Positions 35,395 to 44,587 of a stretch of DNA of 64,000 nucleotides are shown here, piece by piece. Positions within the stretch are counted from its first letter, which is position 1. Each line of letters starts with the position of its first letter. Both the position numbers and the translations under genes were made by a program. Under the pieces are notes generated by a model. It ran no database searches and had not been told where the DNA came from. It saw only the letters and a list, made by a program, of their open reading frames with translations. Source of the DNA: Solobacterium sp. (lineage in GTDB: Bacteria > Bacillota_I > Bacilli_A > Erysipelotrichales > Erysipelotrichaceae); NCBI GenBank assembly GCA_017432325.1, contig JAFRJJ010000081.1, positions 1 through 64,000 of the forward strand. Direction: 5' to 3'.

Positions 35395-36503
35395 AACGGA
35401 TCCTGTATGTGCTTGCAAATGAACCGACAGGCGGGGTAGGTATCTTTGTCCGTGACTTTACGACACACTTTGATGACCGTGTGCATGTTGATTTTCTGAT
35501 CTATACGGAACAGAGAGATAGTGTATTTCAGAAAGCGATCCGCAAACAGGGTACGAAGATCTATTATCTGCCCGAACTGACTATGAAGGCATACCTGAAG
35601 TTGCTGCGTCTGACGGATGAGTTTTTTCGTGTGCATGCGAGGGAATACGATATCGTGCATCTCACATATCCCGGACAGGTCGGCATGGTGCTGAAGCCGG
35701 CAAAAAAATACGGGGTTCCGTACCGTATCATCCACAGCTTCAATACCAGGCTGAGCGATAACCCGCTCAAGAGCATCCGCAATAAGCTTTTTATCATGAA
35801 TTATAAAAAATACGCGAATGTATATCTGGCCTGTTCAAAGAATGCCGGTGAATATCTGTACGGAAAGAAAATGGCCCGGTCCGGACAGGTCACATACATC
35901 ATGAACGCCATTAACTGTGAAGAATACCGGTTTGATGAGCAAAAACGCAGGGAAATGCGTTCCGAGCTTGGACTCAGCGATGGGACCAGGCTGTTCCTGG
36001 CTGCGGGCAGGCTGGAAGAACAGAAAAATATCGGGTTTGCTGTGGATGTGTTCAGCGAGATCCTGAAAAAGAACAATGATTCACAGCTGATCATCATCGG
36101 AGACGGACCACTGAAGCAGTCGATACAGCAGAAGGCAGCGGATCTGGGCATTGCCGGTTCTGTTGTGTTTGCAGGCTTTACAAACAGACTGAACGATTAT
36201 TTTAACGCGGCCGATCTGCTGCTGTTCCCGTCGCTTTATGAAGGACTGCCGATCACGCTTGTTGATGCCCAGTGCTGCGGTCTGCCATGCGTCATGTCAG
36301 ATACCATTTCGTCCGAAACGGTCTTGACAGATCTGATTCGGATGAATTCGCTGGATGATCCGGCGGAAAAATGGGCGGATCACTGCATCAGCCTGTGCCG
36401 CAAAAACAGACGTGATTATACAGATGAAATCACAAAAAAAGGCTATAATATCTCAAAGGAAGCTCTGCGCCTGGAGCAACTGTATCTGGATTTGGGAGAG
36501 TAA
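35391..36503 (+). CDS. Glycosyltransferase family 4 (EpsF-like)
   Basis: The 370-residue GT-B protein begins RILYVLANEPTGGVGIFVRD, with the GG loop for the acceptor, and has LFLAAGRLEEQKNIGFAVDV and LLLFPSLYEGLPITLVDAQC, the EGLPITLVDAQ version of the EX7E motif. It is a retaining transferase similar to EpsF/CapM-like enzymes of exopolysaccharide clusters. The start overlaps the preceding stop (ATGA) and a purine-rich site lies just before. It is followed 1 base later by a polymerase-like gene. Sugar unknown. Confidence 0.9.
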   Translation: MKRILYVLANEPTGGVGIFVRDFTTHFDDRVHVDFLIYTEQRDSVFQKAIRKQGTKIYYLPELTMKAYLKLLRLTDEFFRVHAREYDIVHLTYPGQVGMVLKPAKKYGVPYRIIHSFNTRLSDNPLKSIRNKLFIMNYKKYANVYLACSKNAGEYLYGKKMARSGQVTYIMNAINCEEYRFDEQKRREMRSELGLSDGTRLFLAAGRLEEQKNIGFAVDVFSEILKKNNDSQLIIIGDGPLKQSIQQKAADLGIAGSVVFAGFTNRLNDYFNAADLLLFPSLYEGLPITLVDAQCCGLPCVMSDTISSETVLTDLIRMNSLDDPAEKWADHCISLCRKNRRDYTDEITKKGYNISKEALRLEQLYLDLGE

Positions 36504-36504
36504 G

Positions 36505-38892
36505 ATGACATTAGACTGCAGCAAACTTACCGGATTGAAAATTATGCAGCTGTTCACAGCGACCGCATCGATTCTGATCGGTTTTTTAGTGAACCTGTTT
36601 TCATTTGACTCAAGTCTGTTTTTTTATGTTTGTGTACTGCTGAGCGGCTTTTATGTACTGACGGTTTTATACTATGGAAAACTCAGATTTTTCAGTAAAA
36701 ACAGAGCGCTGATCTTCCTGATGACAGTACTGCTTCTCAGCATCCTGATCAACTGGAGACGGTCCGATATCTACAGTTTCATCAGATGGCTGGAGGTCTT
36801 TATTCTTCTGTTTGCGACCATGATCTATACCGGTGCGGAGGATATGGACAGGATCCGTGACGCCAACCTGAAGATATTCCGGACAATAACGGTCGTTACG
36901 TTCGCCATGACCGCAGGATCGCTGGTACTGGCTGTATCAGGACAGCTGCTGGCTGATGCCGGGACTGCATATGTCTTTGCAAATCCGATATCCAGTGTTC
37001 TGAAATGGAATGATGATCTGCGAAACATGGTGCTGGGAGGACTGTACCTCAATGGAAATCAGCTGGGGCTCAATGCGTACTGTTCCGGAATGCTCAGCGC
37101 TTATTACCTGACGGAAAAAAACAGAAGATCTGTATTTGATATACTGAATATCCTTGTACAAAGTATCGGGATCGTCGTATGCGGGTGCCGTTCGATCATG
37201 ATCGCGATCATCGTAACGATCGCCCTGACGGTTTTCCGTGCAGCTTCCCCCAGAATGAAAAAAGTTTCCGTTGTTGTGATCCTGCTGCTCGTTGGAGCGG
37301 TATGTGCTGTGACCGCGACAAAAATGCAGCATTACGGACATGATACAGGATTTGAAGCGCTTCTGAATCATCTGAGCGGTGACAGATTCCTGTTATGGAA
37401 ATATTGTCTGGGGTTATTCAGAGAAAACACTTTATTTGGTATTGGATTAGGCAATATCCATGCATTATCCAAAGATGTTATGAATCTGACCAATATCGGA
37501 GAACGTTATAATAACGCGCATAACATCCTGGTCAACATTTTATCGATGACAGGTCTTGTCGGACTGTTCTCATTCAGTCTGATCGCACGTGATTCATATT
37601 ACGGACTGAAACGTGTCAGCCGTATACTGGGTGTTTTCTGCATCGGAATGATCATTGCGGATATGTTCGATATTTTTCTCATCTTCACTGATAAACTGCC
37701 GTCATTGCTGTTTCCGATGATCGCCGGGTATGGATTCCAGCTGTCATTGCGAGAACCGAAGCCCTTCTATTTTTATTCAAATCTTGTGGAAGAAGACATC
37801 TATAAAGAACTTTACACAAAAGCAGAACGTCCCGGCCAGCAGGCACAGAAATTCAACCGTCTGATCGCGGAAGGATTCGCGTACAATGGAAGAAAGATCG
37901 AATGCGATACTTCCGTACTGGCATCGGATGCGATCGTTGATTACCGGTTCAGGAATCTGAAGAACCACGGGATGTATCATTATTCACTTTCGATCAATGT
38001 TCCGGGCATCAAGACGCTCTGGAATATTCTCGGCGCATTTTTCCATACTCTGTATGCTCAGTACGGCGCCTGCGTGATCGATGTCCTGTCGATCGACAAC
38101 GCTGTCGGGGCGCTGGCAGCCAGCAGGCTGAGAGGCATGCCGAATACAGGGATCGTCACCGATCTGCCTGAGCATTTCTCAGGAGACGGACTGTATGCCA
38201 GGATCGTATACAAGATCATGTCGTGGTGCGACAGCTATGTGTTCCTTACGGAATATATGGATGAAAAACTGAATCCGAAACATAAGCCCTATATCGTTAT
38301 GGAAGGTCTGTGCGACGTCCATGTAGAACGTGAAACGGTTTCTGAGAGAGACCGGTCGATTATTTTTGCCGGTGAGATCGATGAACAGAACGGTGTCATG
38401 ACATTTGTCCGTGCTTTCAATCAATGGGGTGATCACGGCTATGATCTGTATTATTACGGTACAGGTGAAGCGATGGAAATGCTTAAACAGGAGTCAGAGG
38501 GAAATGACCGGATCCATATCATGGGGTTATTGCTGAACAGGGATCTGCTCAAAGTCATGAACCGTGCCTCACTGCTGGTCAATCCGCGTCCGATCTATCA
38601 GGATTTCGTGAAGTATTCCTTCCCGAGCAAGGTCATGGAATATATGAATACCGGAACATATCATGCAAGCAGCCATCTTGCCTGCATCCCGGATGAGTAT
38701 TTCGAATATATCGGCGACATGGGAGACGGCTCAACCGAAGACATTCTGAAATTCCTGAAAGAATTTGAACATATGACGCCCGAATATCTGAACGAACAGG
38801 GGAGAAGGGCACAGGAATTTGTTCTGAAGAATAAGAACAACGCGGTTCAGGCTGCCAGGATCGCTGAACTGCTGGACGGTATGTATGAATAA
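36505..38892 (+). CDS. Fusion of a Wzy/O-antigen ligase-like membrane domain and a GT-B glycosyltransferase domain
   Basis: The 795-residue protein joins two activities. Residues 1-410 form about 10-11 hydrophobic helices with the outer-loop signature of O-antigen polymerases/ligases, here LGNIHALSKDVMNLTN and NNAHNILVNILSM. Residues 425-795 are a soluble GT-B domain: SIIFAGEIDEQNGVMTFVRA, then YYYGTGEAMEML and SFPSKVMEYMNTGTY, as in EpsF/TuaH-like transferases. The usual arrangement is two proteins, so this is a fusion. The ATG at 36505 follows GGAGAG; the longer frame from 36355 is inside the previous gene. The linked activities suggest that one sugar transfer is tied to the polymerase. The linker residues 411-425 are short. 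Confidence 0.8.
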   Translation: MTLDCSKLTGLKIMQLFTATASILIGFLVNLFSFDSSLFFYVCVLLSGFYVLTVLYYGKLRFFSKNRALIFLMTVLLLSILINWRRSDIYSFIRWLEVFILLFATMIYTGAEDMDRIRDANLKIFRTITVVTFAMTAGSLVLAVSGQLLADAGTAYVFANPISSVLKWNDDLRNMVLGGLYLNGNQLGLNAYCSGMLSAYYLTEKNRRSVFDILNILVQSIGIVVCGCRSIMIAIIVTIALTVFRAASPRMKKVSVVVILLLVGAVCAVTATKMQHYGHDTGFEALLNHLSGDRFLLWKYCLGLFRENTLFGIGLGNIHALSKDVMNLTNIGERYNNAHNILVNILSMTGLVGLFSFSLIARDSYYGLKRVSRILGVFCIGMIIADMFDIFLIFTDKLPSLLFPMIAGYGFQLSLREPKPFYFYSNLVEEDIYKELYTKAERPGQQAQKFNRLIAEGFAYNGRKIECDTSVLASDAIVDYRFRNLKNHGMYHYSLSINVPGIKTLWNILGAFFHTLYAQYGACVIDVLSIDNAVGALAASRLRGMPNTGIVTDLPEHFSGDGLYARIVYKIMSWCDSYVFLTEYMDEKLNPKHKPYIVMEGLCDVHVERETVSERDRSIIFAGEIDEQNGVMTFVRAFNQWGDHGYDLYYYGTGEAMEMLKQESEGNDRIHIMGLLLNRDLLKVMNRASLLVNPRPIYQDFVKYSFPSKVMEYMNTGTYHASSHLACIPDEYFEYIGDMGDGSTEDILKFLKEFEHMTPEYLNEQGRRAQEFVLKNKNNAVQAARIAELLDGMYE

Positions 38893-40195
38893 ACGCGTGG
38901 TAAAGAATGCAGGCTGGATCATCGGCGCAAAAGTCTTCCAGATGTTTCTCGGCCTGTTTATCAGCGCCTGGATGGCAAGATATCTGGGGCCTTCCAACCT
39001 TGGCCAGATCACATATGTTGCCTCCTTCGTATCATTCTTTTCTTCCCTGGCAACACTCGGTCTCAACAGTGTCATCATCAAAGAACTGATCGATCATGAT
39101 GACAGACAGCACTATGTGCTGGGAACATCCATCATCATGCGTCTGACATCGAGCTTCCTTTCGGCATTGTGTGTACTTGGTATTGTGACAGTCCTGAATC
39201 CGGGTGACCGTCTGATGACCTGGATCACGCTCCTGCTGTCCCTGTCCCTGATCTTTGAATCCTTTGAAATGTTCAACTACTGGTACCAGTCGAAGCTGCA
39301 GTCGAAAGTGACTTCGATCATCCAGACAGTCACGTATGTGATCGTTGCGGGCTGGAGACTGACCGGTCTGATACTGAACCGCAATGTTCTGTGGTTCGCA
39401 TTCGCAACATCACTGGAATCCATTTCGATTGCCGTAATGCTGTACCTGTCCTACCGGAGACGACGCCAGTATCCTCTGGCATGGGACAGCAGCCTTGCGA
39501 AGGAAATGCTGTCAAAGAGCCATCACTTTATCTATTCCGGACTGATGGTAGCCATCTACAGCCAGATGGACAGCATCATGCTGAAGGAATTCATCGACGC
39601 CGGAGCGACCGGTTATTACAGCACCGCGACCGGCATCAATACCATGTGGTCATTCATCCTGGTGGCGATCATTGACTCCATTTATCCGACGATCGTGGAA
39701 GCGAAAAAGTCGGGCAATGAAGACCAGTATCATCACAGGATCATTCAGCTGTACAGTATCGTATTCTGGCTCAGCGCGCTCGCGTCCATCGCGATCATGA
39801 TCATCGCAAGGCCGCTGGTCCTGACGCTGTACGGAAACGATTATATTCCTTCCATAAGCTGTCTCAGGATCGTGACCTGGATCAATACATTTGCGTATCT
39901 CGGTGTTGCCAGAGGGGCATGGATGGTATGTGAGAACAACCAGGTATATCAGAAATATATTCTCGGGATCGGCGCGGCTGTGAATGTGATCCTGAACGCG
40001 TTATGGATCCCGCTGTTCGGCATTGCCGGAGCTTCATTTGCGACGCTTGTCACGCAGATCGTTACATCGATGCTGGCCCCGCTGCTTTTTCAGCGCACAC
40101 GGGAAAATACACTGTTCATTCTGAAAGGAATGAATCCGGCTGTATTCTTCAATGTGATCAGATCGCTGATCGCCGGGAGAAGAAAAGCCGGCTGA
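38885..40195 (+). CDS. Oligosaccharide flippase (Wzx, MOP superfamily), copy 2
   Basis: The 436-residue protein has about 12 hydrophobic helices and the MOP start VVKNAGWIIGAKVFQMFLGL and SAWMARYLGPSNLGQI, a typical Wzx segment. It should turn an undecaprenyl-linked unit to the outer face. Its start overlaps the stop of the polymerase-glycosyltransferase gene by 8 bases, so the two are made together. It is shorter than, and different from, the flippase at 16251. After it a promoter opens the next operon. Confidence 0.88.
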   Translation: MNKRVVKNAGWIIGAKVFQMFLGLFISAWMARYLGPSNLGQITYVASFVSFFSSLATLGLNSVIIKELIDHDDRQHYVLGTSIIMRLTSSFLSALCVLGIVTVLNPGDRLMTWITLLLSLSLIFESFEMFNYWYQSKLQSKVTSIIQTVTYVIVAGWRLTGLILNRNVLWFAFATSLESISIAVMLYLSYRRRRQYPLAWDSSLAKEMLSKSHHFIYSGLMVAIYSQMDSIMLKEFIDAGATGYYSTATGINTMWSFILVAIIDSIYPTIVEAKKSGNEDQYHHRIIQLYSIVFWLSALASIAIMIIARPLVLTLYGNDYIPSISCLRIVTWINTFAYLGVARGAWMVCENNQVYQKYILGIGAAVNVILNALWIPLFGIAGASFATLVTQIVTSMLAPLLFQRTRENTLFILKGMNPAVFFNVIRSLIAGRRKAG

Positions 40196-40197
40196 TT

Positions 40198-40226
40198 TTG
40201 ACGGAGAACGTGAGTTACTCTATACT
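40198..40226 (+). promoter_or_regulatory. Strong promoter for the polymerase-deacetylase operon
   Basis: TTGACG (40198-40203), an exact 17-base spacer and TATACT (40221-40226) match a sigma-70 promoter well, 24 bases upstream of the start codon. It begins right after the flippase stop codon, so the next operon (40251 onward) is at least partly independent. Confidence 0.75.
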
Positions 40227-40250
40227 GTGTTTTACAAAGGTTATAAATTT

Positions 40251-42362
40251 ATGAATCATCTGGTCGGAAAACTGAAGGAATACATGCTGTCAGAAATCTT
40301 CTGCACACTGTTTTTTATGATTGTTCTGACCGTCAATCATGTATCACTGTATTACCTGGACGTCTACCTCAGACCTCTGTTTCTGGTCAGTTATCTATGG
40401 GTCCTGATCATCTATCTTTACCACACGCTTATAACCAGGAAGTATCTGACAGGAAATCTGTTCAGGATCGCACATGTTTTTCTGATCATTAATGTCGTTT
40501 TCACATTTATCTGGCCGGAAAACCGCCGGATCAGTGTGCTTCAGGATTTTGCCCAGCTGATCCTGTATATGTTTGTGGCATTCGGCGCGTTTTATCATCA
40601 TGACGGAAAAAATGACCGTGTCAGGATGGAAAAGCTTCTCCATTTCTTTGTTGCCGCAACTTTCGTTGTTTCTCTGGCAAGTCTGGCAGCAATCTATTTG
40701 AAATCAGACCTGATCTCCATACAGCCCAATTATCCTGAATCAAGACAGCGGGGCTTTTACTATGAAACAAATGAAGGCGGACTCAACGCGTTTGCTTCGA
40801 TCATACTTGGATTGTATTTTTTCTGGAAAAACCGTGAGATATACGGAAAGAAGGCCGCTGCGTCAGACATCATTTATGTTCTGAATGTTTTTGTACAGCT
40901 GGATATGATCCGCGCGAACGGTTCAAGGACATCCCTGCTTGTGCTGATGGCGATGGCCGTGATCATGCTTCTGACAACTCTGAAAAAACGAACAGAGAAG
41001 GATCTGCCGAAATGGATCCTGTACGCAGCCGGCGCTGTGATTGCTGCCGCATGCTATGTCCTGCTTTTCACCAGGTATGGCTTTGAAAGAAATGTCTATT
41101 ATTATCTGAGCGAAGTTTCGTCTCTTGGCTCATTGACGAAAGATGAATTGATGAATCTGCTGAGCAGAATGTCATCTTTCAGATTCTATATCTGGAAAAC
41201 AAGCTTCGAAGAGATCGCCAAACATCCGTTCCGTGGATACGGGCTGAAAAGCGCCAATTTCACATATACGATATATCGGGGCTTTTCCAACAGTCATAAT
41301 CTGCTGATCAATACGCTGCTGTTTTCGGGAGTGACGGGAACTGCTGTTTTAACACTTTACGGGATCGAGTGCGCTCTTCAGAGCAGCCGTAATGCGCGGT
41401 CATCAGTTGATAAATATCTGAAAGCATTTGTACTGGGTTATCTTGCTGTCTCAATGCTGGAAATGGCGTTTCTCTATAATGGAAAAGCGCTGTCGGCACT
41501 GTGCTGGTGTACACTGGGGTATCTGACTTCCCCGAAAGACGAGCTGGCTGCCGACGCCGAGAATTCCATTACGGTCGTTGAACGCGTGAAGAACGCAGCC
41601 GCCATTATAATGAACTGTCTGGGCATTACAAACCTGATGATCCGGAAATGCTATGCGGATCCGCAGATGATCAGGGTCGTGAATTATCACAGAACGCCGG
41701 ACAATGAACTGAAGACATTTGAAAAACAGCTGAAATGGTACCGGAAGCATTTTGAGAATGTAGACCGGACAAGGTTCGAACGGTTCATGAACGGTGAACA
41801 TCAGTTTGTGAAACCGGGCATCATCCTGTCATTTGATGACGGACTTCTGAACAATTATGAGAATGCGGCGCCGCTGCTGGAACAGTATGGTTTTACCGGC
41901 TGGTTCTTTGTATCTTCCGGTCTGGCTGACGGAACGGAATATATGACATATGAAGATATGGCAGATCTTGCAAAGCGCGGACATGTGCTCGGCTGCCATA
42001 CATTCTCACATCACCGCATGGAAGAGAACGATACACCGGAGATCCTGGATCATGAGATCGCCGAGGCACGTCAGGTGCTTTCAGAGCGTACAGGAACGGA
42101 TATCGATATTTTCTGCTGGTGCGGCGGGGAAGAGGATACATATACGAAGATCGCTGCCGACGAGATCCGCAGACATTACCGCTGGGGCTTTATGACCAAC
42201 AATGAGCCCGTGCGTTCCGATACGGATCATTATCAGCTCCAGAGAACCAACGTAGAAGCCAGATGGCCGCTTTCAACCGCGAAACTGCAGCTGTCGGGTC
42301 TGATGGACCGTGTCTACCGTGACAAGCGCGAACGTGTGATCGAGAAGACAAAGGAGTCGTAA
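40251..42362 (+). CDS. Fusion of a Wzy-like polymerase and a polysaccharide deacetylase (NodB-like)
   Basis: The 703-residue protein has an N-terminal membrane part (about 1-440, some 10 helices) with an O-antigen polymerase-like outer loop around KSANFTYTIYRGFSNSHNLLIN. The C-terminal soluble part (about 480-700) has the metal-dependent NodB deacetylase motifs: LSFDDG (Asp529-Asp530) and HTFSHH (His583, His587), plus an IFCWCGGEED segment. Such deacetylases remove N-acetyl groups from sugars. The combination in one chain is unusual: the polymer could be deacetylated as it is made. The ATG at 40251 follows AAAGG and a good promoter; a GTG at 40227 overlaps that promoter. Whether the deacetylase faces the cytoplasm or outside depends on helix count. 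Confidence 0.8.
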   Translation: MNHLVGKLKEYMLSEIFCTLFFMIVLTVNHVSLYYLDVYLRPLFLVSYLWVLIIYLYHTLITRKYLTGNLFRIAHVFLIINVVFTFIWPENRRISVLQDFAQLILYMFVAFGAFYHHDGKNDRVRMEKLLHFFVAATFVVSLASLAAIYLKSDLISIQPNYPESRQRGFYYETNEGGLNAFASIILGLYFFWKNREIYGKKAAASDIIYVLNVFVQLDMIRANGSRTSLLVLMAMAVIMLLTTLKKRTEKDLPKWILYAAGAVIAAACYVLLFTRYGFERNVYYYLSEVSSLGSLTKDELMNLLSRMSSFRFYIWKTSFEEIAKHPFRGYGLKSANFTYTIYRGFSNSHNLLINTLLFSGVTGTAVLTLYGIECALQSSRNARSSVDKYLKAFVLGYLAVSMLEMAFLYNGKALSALCWCTLGYLTSPKDELAADAENSITVVERVKNAAAIIMNCLGITNLMIRKCYADPQMIRVVNYHRTPDNELKTFEKQLKWYRKHFENVDRTRFERFMNGEHQFVKPGIILSFDDGLLNNYENAAPLLEQYGFTGWFFVSSGLADGTEYMTYEDMADLAKRGHVLGCHTFSHHRMEENDTPEILDHEIAEARQVLSERTGTDIDIFCWCGGEEDTYTKIAADEIRRHYRWGFMTNNEPVRSDTDHYQLQRTNVEARWPLSTAKLQLSGLMDRVYRDKRERVIEKTKES

Positions 42363-42363
42363 T

Positions 42364-43344
42364 ATGCCAGCTGTCAGTGTCATTATGCCTGTATACAATG
42401 CGGAACGCTATCTGGAACAGAGCATCGGATCCGTGCTGAGACAGTCGTTTCAGGACTGGGAGCTGATCCTTGTCAACGACGGGTCAAAGGACAGAAGTGA
42501 AGAGATCTGCAGAAGTTTTGCCGGACAGGATCAAAGGATCATTGTGCTTTCCCAGAAGAATGCCGGTCCTAACAAAGCGGTCCTGAACGGACTCCGGCAT
42601 GCCGAAGGCAGGTACGTCATGTTCCTGGACGCGGATGACTGGTATGACAGTGAAATGATCAGGATCCTGTATCAGTCGGCTGTCTTTCATCAGGCCGACG
42701 GTGTGATGGGCGGATACCAGAAGGTCAGCCCGGAGGGTGTCCTGCTGGAGAGGCCCCTGTTGACGCCTGAGGCAGTCTATGAAAAAGAAGATATTGAAAA
42801 TCAGATCCTGAAGCCTTTCTATGAAACAGAAGCGGACATCTACCGCAGATGGAGCGCTCCCCGCTGGGACAAGGTCTACCGCACATCTGTGCTGATAAAA
42901 GCATTTGAAGATGTCGATATCACAATGACGCTGGGCGAGGATCTGGCGATGAATCTCAGCTTCCTGCACTATGCCTCCAGGGTCGTTACGCTGAAAGACT
43001 GCTGGCTGTACAACTACCGCGTGCTTGATCAGTCGGCTGCCCACGGCTACAGCGAAGCTCTGGAAAGAAAGAATCAGAGCCTGGCGATCAATATTGATAT
43101 ACTGGCCGCAAAACAGGGCTATACTTTTGCGGCAAGACCCCTGATGGAGGACAACAATACGCTTGGCCTGCTGTTTGACCTGTCGCAGACAAAGGGACTT
43201 ACCTTTCGTGAAAGGGCGGCGATCAGTAAACGTCTGATCGGCAGACTGCATAACAAGGGAAAGGCAGCGAAAGTGCTGCTGTACAGGGACTTCCCCGGCA
43301 AAGGGGCACTGCAGAAACTGTACCGCAGGATTCGCGACCGCTGA
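42364..43344 (+). CDS. Glycosyltransferase family 2
   Basis: The 326-residue protein has all the GT2 features: AVSVIMPVYNAERYLEQSI, LVNDGSKDRSEE, KNAGPNKAVLNGLRHA and MFLDADDWYDSEMI, where DADD binds the donor metal. LGEDLAMNLSFL fits the acceptor-side motif of this group. It starts 1 base after the fusion gene stop, behind AAGGAG, and so is coupled to it. Its likely job is one sugar transfer in the repeat unit that the fusion protein polymerises. Sugar unknown. Confidence 0.88.
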   Translation: MPAVSVIMPVYNAERYLEQSIGSVLRQSFQDWELILVNDGSKDRSEEICRSFAGQDQRIIVLSQKNAGPNKAVLNGLRHAEGRYVMFLDADDWYDSEMIRILYQSAVFHQADGVMGGYQKVSPEGVLLERPLLTPEAVYEKEDIENQILKPFYETEADIYRRWSAPRWDKVYRTSVLIKAFEDVDITMTLGEDLAMNLSFLHYASRVVTLKDCWLYNYRVLDQSAAHGYSEALERKNQSLAINIDILAAKQGYTFAARPLMEDNNTLGLLFDLSQTKGLTFRERAAISKRLIGRLHNKGKAAKVLLYRDFPGKGALQKLYRRIRDR

Positions 43345-43375
43345 TCCATGCTATACTTTTAACAGATAAGGGATG

Positions 43376-44587
43376 ATGTATTCAGTGAAAACAGCATTTG
43401 TAAATACAGTCTCCGGTTACGGAAGTACGGGCAGGCTGATCGATCAGCTTTCCCGTATGGACGGTATCCGGGGAAAAGTCTATTACGGAAGAAAAAAGAA
43501 TCTGTCAGACATGGATTCCTATCGTATGACAGACTTTTTTGGTAATGTGAATCAGGCACTTCAGACGTTCCTGTTCGACAGGCATGCTTTCTGCAACCGT
43601 AAAGAAACAGAGCGCATGATCGAAGACCTGAAGCAGTTCGCGCCGGACCTCATCCATCTGCACAACCTGCACGGTTACTATCTGGACGCGGAAGTCCTGT
43701 TTGAATATCTGCAGACCGTGGATACGCCTGTGATATGGACACTGCATGACTGCTGGTCGTTTACCGGTCATTGTTCACATTATGAGGCTGTCGGCTGTGA
43801 CAAGTGGAAGACACACTGTTATGACTGTCCCCAGCTGAACCAGTATCCCATCACGTTCAACGGAAAACATGTATCGGAAAACTACGAGCGGAAGAAGCAG
43901 CTGTTCACATCACTGGGGGACAGGCTTCATATTGCCGTTCCTTCGCAGTGGCTGGCTGACCAGGTCAGGGAGTCCTTCCTTGGGAATACCGACTGTACCG
44001 TGGTCGCCAACGGCATCAGCCTGGAAACCTTCCGGCCAAGACCTTCTGAATTCAAAAAGAAACATCATATCGAAAACCGTTTCCTGGTCACTGCCTGCGC
44101 GAGCATCTGGACGCGGAAAAAGGGACTGGACCAGCTGATCGAGCTGTCAAAACAGATGCCGGAGCGTTCCGTGCTCTGCGTGATCGGCCTCACGAAATCA
44201 CAGATCCGTCTGTTCCCGAAAACAGCTGTCTGCATCGAGCGGACAGATAATGCCATGCAGCTGGCAGAGATCTATACGGCATCCGATGTGTTTGTCAATC
44301 CGACACTGGAAGAGACGTTCTCACTGGTCAATGTTGAATCACAGGCATGCGGATGTCCCGTGATCACATACCGCTCCGGCGGCAGTGTGGAAATGATCAC
44401 GGACCGGACAGGCGTGATCGTTGAGAAAAACGACCTGGCAGGCATGCGGGAAGCCATCCGGAAAATGGTGTCGGGTGAGCTTGTGTTCAGCGCGGAAGAC
44501 TGCGTTGAGAATGCCTCGCATTACGCGCTTGCGAACATGTATGACGGATATCTGAGGCTCTATCACAGAGTATTGGGGGATTTCTGA
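43376..44587 (+). CDS. Glycosyltransferase family 4 (WcaL/EpsD-like)
   Basis: The 403-residue GT-B protein includes LHNLHGYYLDAEVLFEYL and WTLHDCWSFTGHC, typical of the WcaL/TuaC-like subgroup with extra cysteines (HCYDCPQL), and VFVNPTLEETFSLVNVESQACG as the EX7E region. A starting GTG at 43385 would also give a normal N-terminus; the ATG at 43376 was preferred because AAGGG is nearest. A TATACT at 43352-43357 may be a weak internal promoter. It overlaps the next gene by 1 base (TGATG). Sugar unknown. Confidence 0.85.
   Translation: MYSVKTAFVNTVSGYGSTGRLIDQLSRMDGIRGKVYYGRKKNLSDMDSYRMTDFFGNVNQALQTFLFDRHAFCNRKETERMIEDLKQFAPDLIHLHNLHGYYLDAEVLFEYLQTVDTPVIWTLHDCWSFTGHCSHYEAVGCDKWKTHCYDCPQLNQYPITFNGKHVSENYERKKQLFTSLGDRLHIAVPSQWLADQVRESFLGNTDCTVVANGISLETFRPRPSEFKKKHHIENRFLVTACASIWTRKKGLDQLIELSKQMPERSVLCVIGLTKSQIRLFPKTAVCIERTDNAMQLAEIYTASDVFVNPTLEETFSLVNVESQACGCPVITYRSGGSVEMITDRTGVIVEKNDLAGMREAIRKMVSGELVFSAEDCVENASHYALANMYDGYLRLYHRVLGDF

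Noticed and set aside
36355..36504. Upstream start of the polymerase-glycosyltransferase gene
   Set aside because: The extension lies inside the preceding gene in another frame, and GGAGAG fits the ATG at 36505.
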